Assembly (NCBI GenBank): GCA_029378245.1
Contig: JARKIF010000019.1
Coordinates: 806,001-870,000 of the forward strand
Length of the DNA stretch: 64,000 nucleotides
Direction of reading: 5' to 3'
Source of the DNA: Roridomyces roridus
Lineage: Eukaryota > Basidiomycota > Agaricomycetes > Agaricales > Mycenaceae
Below are positions 58,062 to 64,000 of this stretch, one piece after another (the stretch's first letter is position 1; every line of letters begins with the position of its first letter). The notes under the pieces were generated by a model. The model saw only the letters and a list, made by a program, of their open reading frames with translations. It had not been told where the DNA came from and did no database searches. Position numbers and translations under genes: made by a program.

Positions 58062-60438
58062 TTAGTAGATGACAAAGTGAACATGCTTGTCGCCAATTCC
58101 ATCCGGGTACAGAGCGGACACGATGTGGACAATCGCCCATCCGGCGGCCACAACGTGCTTGGCGAGAGGGTGGAGGTTGAACCGAGAGTAGGCCGGATGG
58201 TCTGCCCCGAGGTCATTGTAGTACTGAATGGCCTGGTTAAGGAAGAATGATGCGAGGTGGTTATTGGTGAAGGAAGAGAGCGTCCAGAAAGGATCGAGAA
58301 AGACGATAGGTCCAAACTAGGATTCATGATTCATGAGCGGGGAGGAAAGAGGGATATTCTACTCACATGGAGAAATGCAAGCAGAAGCTTATTATGAGCA
58401 AGAACCTGTCGTTCATGGGCACTCCAAGCCGCATCAAGATGTTTCCGGAACTGTTGTTGCACTGAGGGATCGGAGATGTCGGATCCATCAAGGAGACGCC
58501 GTCCATCAGGCGACTTGGCCCAGTTATTCCGGCAAAAACGCCGAGGGAATTGAGGGTCGTGAGTAGAGTACTGATGCATGCGGAGGGCGAGGAGGGCACA
58601 CGAGATCTCGCGCAAAATGGAGGCTATCCAGGCAGAGATTGCACAGTCATTGTTGGAGGTGTCGAGCAGCTGTACAGAAGGGTAAGGCGGGGAACCTGCG
58701 GAGAGCAGCTGCGTACTTCAACTTCTTTTTCAAATGCCTTTTCCAAGTGCTGGGCCACCCTGGTACGCTCGCGCTGCTGGGCCTCATTGCAAGAGTCTAA
58801 ATGTTTTTGAAAGATGGAGATTTGGCGAGTCAAAATGCCGCGGGGCCCATCAATATTGTACTGGGAGAGATTGAGCGCCGCGGCCTGAACAGCATGAACG
58901 ACGGGTTGCGGACAGAAACCAGGTGCGTACCCATTGAGCGGCAGTTCCCTGTTCTATGCCGACTGTTGCGCGCCGGAGAGCTTGAACCCGGAGGTTGTGG
59001 GGATCATTCGGGAGCGGGTTGAGGACAGAATCGAGTAGTTGGCAGATACTGATGCGACCCGTCACGCCGTAGTGCGTGCGGATGGTGACCAGGGAAGCAG
59101 AAGCCTTTTCCTCCTTCCTCCTTCTCTTTTTCCTCGCGCTGGGCTTCGGCGTCTCTGTTTGCAGCGGGTCGTCTTGCTCGAGCGCGTGTTCTTCGGGATT
59201 GAAGGACGCATCTCCCTCCCCTGCCTAAATCGCGCTCAGCCCAGAAACCCGAGGGAACTTAGGCAGCGAGACGCACCGGTACCGCATTCGATGTGCTGGC
59301 CAAACAGTCAGGACCGTTGAAGGGACTGTGCTCGCTCTCCAGCAGCGCTTGAATACGACCAGGTCCGCAGTCTGGGGCGGCGGACGCTGCTCGAGTCCAA
59401 GCTGATGGTTCGGAGGTGGTGGTACGGGATGAAGATTGCGATCGACGGCAATCAGACACTGGTCCGAGTCGTGGCATCACCACTGCCTCCTCCGCTCCCT
59501 CACCGGCCTGAATCTCTGCAGTCCGAGTCTTCTCGTTCAGCTGCTCCTTGAGAGCTTCCACCTCCGCTTTCGCTGTCAGGATCAATGTGCGTCAATCAAC
59601 AGGGTAATTAACGGAGATACACACCCGTCGCCGCCGCGCGCTCGGCCTCAAGTCGTTCTGTGTAACTCAAGTCTCAGCATCCTCTCGTGTGCAAGGGGAA
59701 GGAAAGTCGCCCACGGTTATTACACGTCCGCATCACCTCGCACGAAAACACATCCCGCATACACTCCTGGAGCTCTGGGAAGAGAGCGGGCATCATGCGT
59801 TGCGCAGGCACCACTGTCTCCCTCTCCATTACATGCCTCTGGTTCTCCTCTCTCAGCCTCCCGTTCTCCGCCTCCAGCTCTGCGAGCTGCGTCTCCAAGG
59901 ATGCCCGGAGGACGCTCTCTGTCTCCAAATCCTCTCGCATTTCCGCGTTCTCGGACTCCAACTGCGCCATGGCAGCCACCGCATCGCGTGCCGTCGTCGT
60001 ACGAGTCGTGGACAGAACACCGTGCGATTGAGGGTTCGCGTAAAAGGCCTTCCAGTCTTCTGGCTGTTTCTTATCCTTGGATCTGGCGTTCCGACGGGGC
60101 TTGGGCACGGCGATCGTAAGAGAGTCGGAGGGCACGATGGGATTGACACGAGCTTTCTTCCGCGGGTCGTCCTGGTTATCCGATCGCTGCAGTCTCTTCG
60201 AGGTACTCAGACTGCTGCTTGTCTCCTCCTCGAGAATCGTCGGCGGATAGGGCTCGTCCTCGTCGTCATCGCCTTCTCCAGCCTCTTCATCCGTTCGGTT
60301 TTGTGTCGTCTGGTCATCTTTCGGGCGCGATAGTGGCGACTGACTCTCGTCGGGCGGCCCAGGCCAAAGTGGCAGCAACGTATGATCCTGGTCGTTTTCT
60401 AGGCCTCCGATCTTCAAGCCGATGAGCATCTCCCGCAT
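58062..60438 (-). CDS. Conserved coiled-coil protein of unknown function (multi-exon)
   Basis: About eight exons read coherently. The N-terminal part (MREMLIGLKIGGLENDQDH...) has an acidic run (GEGDDDEDE) and a basic run (KPRRNARSKDKKQ), then a coiled coil (AMAQLESENAEMREDLETESVLRASLETQLAELEAENGRLREENQ) continuing as RLEAERAAA and VEALKEQLNEKTR. Next come a Lys/Arg cluster (ARKKRRRKEEKAS), VTIRTHYGVTGRISICQLLDSVLNPLPND, NIDGPRGILTRQISIFQKHLDSCNEAQQRERTR, and a C-terminal domain (LLALRMHQYSTHDPQFPRRFCRNNWAKSPDGRRLLDG; LDPFWTLSSFTNNHLASFFLNQAIQYYNDLG; HPLAKHVVAAGWAIVHIVSALYPDG) ending HVHFVIY at a TAA (58062-58064). The same frame continues for 25 more plausible residues to 57984. The start is uncertain; an upstream mini-exon from 60482 is possible. 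Possibly nuclear, given the basic clusters. Confidence 0.7.
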
Positions 60439-61401
60439 GGGTTTCAAGTGTGTACGCCTACCAGGTCAGCAGGATTCAGCATCGTCTGCCGCCTCTCTGT
60501 GTCAAAAGCCTGTGGACGGTCAAGTTGGTATGGTACTCCCTCGAGAACATCCACAACTCACATGGCATCCGCTCCAAGGCATGGGGTCGATCCAGCTAGC
60601 CACCAGCGCGTCGGGGGTCGCGGCTAAAGCAAAAAATCAGTCGTGATCCGCGGCGGTGGCGGCGCGGCCTGCCTGCAAAGTGTTGTCGTTTTCCCACACT
60701 TGTTTCCTCACCACCAGACCTATAGAGTCACCACCAAGAATTTGTGAATACTTCCCCTGCGCGTAGTCAATTCTTGTTCACCTCTGGCTACCCTGATACT
60801 CGGAATGGACGCTCTCGCGTTTCAGCCACGGAACTTGGCCTGCATTTCCTCGCCGGTGCCCCAGAAATTGGCGAATGCAACACGTACTAGAGTAGCCAAG
60901 GTCTCTTTCGCCTCTGGATGCCCTTGATATACTCGGCTTGGACGCTCGCGTTTCACTATACGGAGTCCGAAAACCTTGGCGCGACACGAAGCTCCCCGGC
61001 CAGAGCGTCCCGCTGTTCCTTCGCATACGATCCTCTTCACCGGTGTTTGTCCCGCGGCCAACTTCTACGCTACGCACTGAACTCGGAAGTATTCCAATCG
61101 GCTGTGTGGTGCCAGTTACCTATACTATAATCGCGGTATTCGATTGATTCTCCGTGCCCAGTCGGTCGTCCGGCACCAATGACTTATGAAGGCCTACTAG
61201 TACTGCGACAATCATGAAGAATGCGGACACGAGGCTACTCAGCCCTCCGAGATTCTTTCCGTGTTCGCCAAGCTCTTGATTCCGCCGTTCCGGAGAAAAT
61301 CCAAAAAATTGTCGGCCATACTAAAATTACAACAGCGTAGATTACACGATTTTTCACCGTTCCCATCCTTCCATCCTTCCCCCAGTCATAAAGTCATAAC
61401 T
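60439..61401. other. Intergenic
   Basis: About 960 bases. A direct repeat of about 44 bases (60,781-60,824 and 60,912-60,955, CCTCTGG...ACTCGG...TGGACGCTC...GTTTCA) is the only structure seen. Confidence 0.45.
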
Positions 61402-62407
61402 TCAAGCGCTAATGCTGACAGCCTTGTTCGGGTTGACACCGACGGTGATGTACCCAATGATACCCTCCGGCCAGTCATCGTTGATGTCCTCAATGTCGAT
61501 GATGCTGTTGAAGCCGTTCTTGTTGGCAGCGACGAACGAAGGGTCCTGGGCGTTCATCATCCGCGAGTTGGTGTTCTGCGCGTAGTTTTGGTACGTGCTG
61601 ACGACGTCTATTTTTCTTTGTGGTCAACATCATGTCAAGATATATGATGATATGGAAGGAAGACGTACTGGTCCACTGGTCAGTGAAGAACAGCTGCCCG
61701 ACGTGGGACACAGGGCCGGCCTCGGACGAGTTGGTGTGGACGAGGATGTTAAAGTGGTTTGCAGCGCCGGTGGTGAAGCCGGGGAAGATGGTCGTGAACT
61801 CGGCGATACCGTTCGTCCCGGTAGGGGATGCCCCGCGGAGGAAGGTGCCGTATTCACCGACGGCGTTGGGACCCCAGAACTCGACCATGGTGTTTTCGAG
61901 CGGCTGGCAGGTCGCGGTGTTGATCACACCGATGTCAACGATGAATGAGACGCCCCTGGATGCAAGTTCAGGGTGTAAAGGAGGCTATGTATCATTACAC
62001 TCACTCCTGGCTCTGAACGATGTTGCTGCGCAGGGGCGAGTTGGCGACGTAGTCCTCTGTACAACCAGTGAGACCAGGAAGGAGTATAACTGCAGGTGGT
62101 ACTCACCAAGAGGGGTCTCGGGAGAGAGGACGCAAGTCATCTACAAGCGCTTTAGATGAGTGCTCTTAGCACGCAGACCTCGCTTACGTTGAGCATGTTG
62201 GGGTAGAAGCTCCTCTTGCCGATACCGCGCGCTTCGCGGCGGGCCCGGTCGTACTGGGCGACCTCGGCAGAGCAGTCCCTGGGCGCGGGGGCGGTGGGCA
62301 CAGCTAACGAAAATTCAGTGAGAGGTACCACTTGGAAAGAATGAGATCCCACCTGCTGCGATGCTGCAAAGGGCAGCAAGAGTCGCAAAGGTGGTGCTGA
62401 AGCGCAT
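61402..62407 (-). CDS. Secreted intradiol ring-cleavage dioxygenase-like protein
   Basis: Six exons (62407-62353, 62303-62188, 62140-62107, 62056-62005, 61955-61669, 61607-61402) give 249 residues, all in phase. Signal peptide MRFSTTFATLAALCSIAAA, then a pre-domain segment (AEVAQYDRARREARGI) typical of secreted fungal intradiol-dioxygenase-like proteins. The domain contains TPLEDYVANSPLRSNIVQSQEGVSFIVDIGVINTATCQPLENTMVEFWGPNAVGEYG, TGTNGIAEFTTIFPGFTTGAANHFNILVH and VGQLFFTDQW, with a C-terminal extension (SSFVAANKNGF-like, SIIDIEDINDDWPEGIIGYITVGVNP). Classical enzymes bind Fe(III) with two Tyr and an HxH pair. Here HxH is HFN and the second Tyr position appears to be Phe, so ring cleavage by the usual mechanism is doubtful. 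Secreted; may bind or act on lignin-derived aromatics or cell-wall components. Confidence 0.88.
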
Positions 62408-62467
62408 TGTCTGAGAGTGGTGAATCGGAGAACTGGAGGGTTGAAGAACCGTTCCATTCCCCTCCAC

Positions 62468-62476
62468 CTTTTTATA
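62468..62476 (-). promoter_or_regulatory. TATA box of the dioxygenase-like gene
   Basis: Minus-strand TATAAAAAG about 60-70 bases before the ATG at 62407, preceding a short leader. Confidence 0.55.
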
Positions 62477-64000
62477 CGCCGTTTCTCGAGTGTGGAGTGA
62501 AAAAATAGAACCCGTCTCCTCTAACCCAAAACGGGACGGAAAAATCACGGGCCAGCAAAGAAGGCATCGTCCACGCATCAAGCATCGTGCAGCACCTCGA
62601 CAACGCGCGAGTGACCATATGCTTCGGCTCCAGAGCCGTGAATTATCCTGGTCGTCCTCGCACCCGGGGACGCGGCGTAACTTGCTCAAGCGTGAGTGCC
62701 CGCACACCATTTCGATCTTTATACCGTGTGTGCGCGGACCCCTGGAGGGGAAATAATGGTTTCGGAACGCCAAGGAAGCCCACCCGAGAAACCGCCTGCG
62801 ACCTGGGAGCGGAAGTGGAGAAGACACGTTACACGCACCACGAGCGGGGTCACATTGTGCTTCCGAGACACGGCTGCGGTATCATTGGTTGAGAAGTACT
62901 TCGAAATCAACTCGGCCCACGTCTTTCATGCGTCAGAGAATGGATGCCGTTGGAGTGGGAAATGTTAGGCGTTGAATTATCGGTAATCTGATAACAGTCT
63001 GAGAAAATCTAGGAAATTCAGAAGAAGGAGATGCCGAAATGTTTGCGCGAGTGACGAGTGCAAGCAAAAGGAAAAGCATCGGTTACTTGAGGGCATGACC
63101 CAGTTCTATGCGCTGGACTCTAGACACGGGACAGGCACCAGGCACCGAGGCCGTACCGGGATTATGCTGGCCCAACGAAAGGAAGACATCCGTTATGATG
63201 AAAGTTAGCGCGCCAACTTCTGGGCTGATACAGCGTCTTACCTGTCGGAGAAAAAACGGGCATTGTCCTCTCGAATCTTTCCTTAGCGGCATCTTGAGGT
63301 TCCGGACACGGGCGGAGACACGGAGATTACGCAGACTGGTTCAAGTTGGCGTCGCACTTGTTCGACCGATCTCCGAGCATTCAAAATGCCAATTGTGTAG
63401 CGCCTACGTACGCGGAGACACTATATCAGCGGTCTGGCAAGGTCGTTTTTAGGGGGTCAGACCTGCTGACTACCCTATTCCTGGCTCGCAGCAAATGAAT
63501 CGAAGAAAGTCGAATGCCGAGGGTGCTGAGGGCAGCATAAAATCCCCCCTCGGCACCGGCATAGCGTCACCGTCCCAAGTTGTAGTTGGATACGGGCGTC
63601 CGTCTGCGTCCGCGTCCGTAAGGTTATGTAGCTGACTGGATGCGTCTCGACCGCCCCCTATTTGTCTGTGGCTGAAGAACTACGATGGTTGTCAGTTGCA
63701 GGATCCTTCGAGTCTGTCACTGGAGTGACCTTGGTTGTTGGCAGTCTTCGTTGAGTCTCGACTGATCCAATTTTAAGGAATGCCGCCCAGGAACCTGGCC
63801 AGGGAACGAGCGGAGGAGTCCAGAAGAGGCTGGTCAAGCCGAGCTCGCATCTGTCGCTGGCTTGCACGTCCAACGACATGGACCTGACGGACATGGTTGG
63901 GACATGGTCCCATGGACAAGATGTGCCGGAAGTCGAGACATCGAAGACGGCCGCTGTGGAAGAGATGCGGCGATCAAACTGATTTGTCGGGATTCGGGAT
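62477..64000. other. Gene-free end of window
   Basis: About 1.5 kb with only short open frames of no recognisable family; no repeat or RNA gene seen. Confidence 0.45.

Overview
The window reads as nuclear DNA of a mushroom-forming basidiomycete (Agaricomycetes). Coding genes are broken by many very short introns (about 46-62 nt, GTRNGY donors). Several families are typical of agarics: DUF6699, expanded BTB proteins, an NLR with TPR-like C-terminus, seven-pass membrane proteins with short exons, and an NRPS-like adenylate-forming reductase. Exon models below were built by hand from splice signals and reading frame; no similarity search was possible.

Left third (1-21 kb): a decayed OST3/OST6 oligosaccharyltransferase-subunit pseudogene (1.5-2.3 kb), a DUF6699 gene, a single-pass membrane protein gene (4 exons), a BTB gene, an intact 8-exon NLR gene (9.2-12.7 kb), and convergent to it a large ankyrin-repeat gene (13.0-19.1 kb). 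The N-terminus of the ankyrin protein looks like a nucleotidyltransferase, and the gene carries three single-base shifts, two of which cancel. A second BTB gene follows at 20 kb with a 114-bp foldback MITE just upstream.

Middle (21.6-47 kb): a probable secondary-metabolism locus. It holds two paralogous 2-oxoglutarate/Fe(II) oxygenase genes (21.6-23.0 and 42.4-43.9 kb, part of a 2.4-kb segmental duplication), an O-methyltransferase (26.6-28.5 kb), an adenylation-thiolation-reductase enzyme (37.6-41.9 kb), remnants of two MFS transporters, and two seven-pass membrane protein genes (34.1-35.5 and 45.6-47.0 kb). The oxygenases bracket the methyltransferase and reductase, which suggests one pathway: reduction of an activated carboxylic acid, O-methylation and oxidation. 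Repeats are dense here: copies of a 0.7-kb dispersed repeat lie directly upstream of the methyltransferase and the reductase, one copy carries a hAT-like MITE with a perfect 8-bp target duplication, and further inverted-repeat elements sit at 30.6-32.0 kb.

Right third (47-64 kb): mostly transposon debris to 57.4 kb, including a 6.2-kb LTR element (207-bp LTRs, 5-bp target duplication CCTTC) that has itself received a 2.7-kb TA-flanked inverted-repeat element. Then come a coiled-coil gene of unknown function and a secreted intradiol-dioxygenase-like gene whose canonical iron ligands are partly missing. The last 1.5 kb show no gene.
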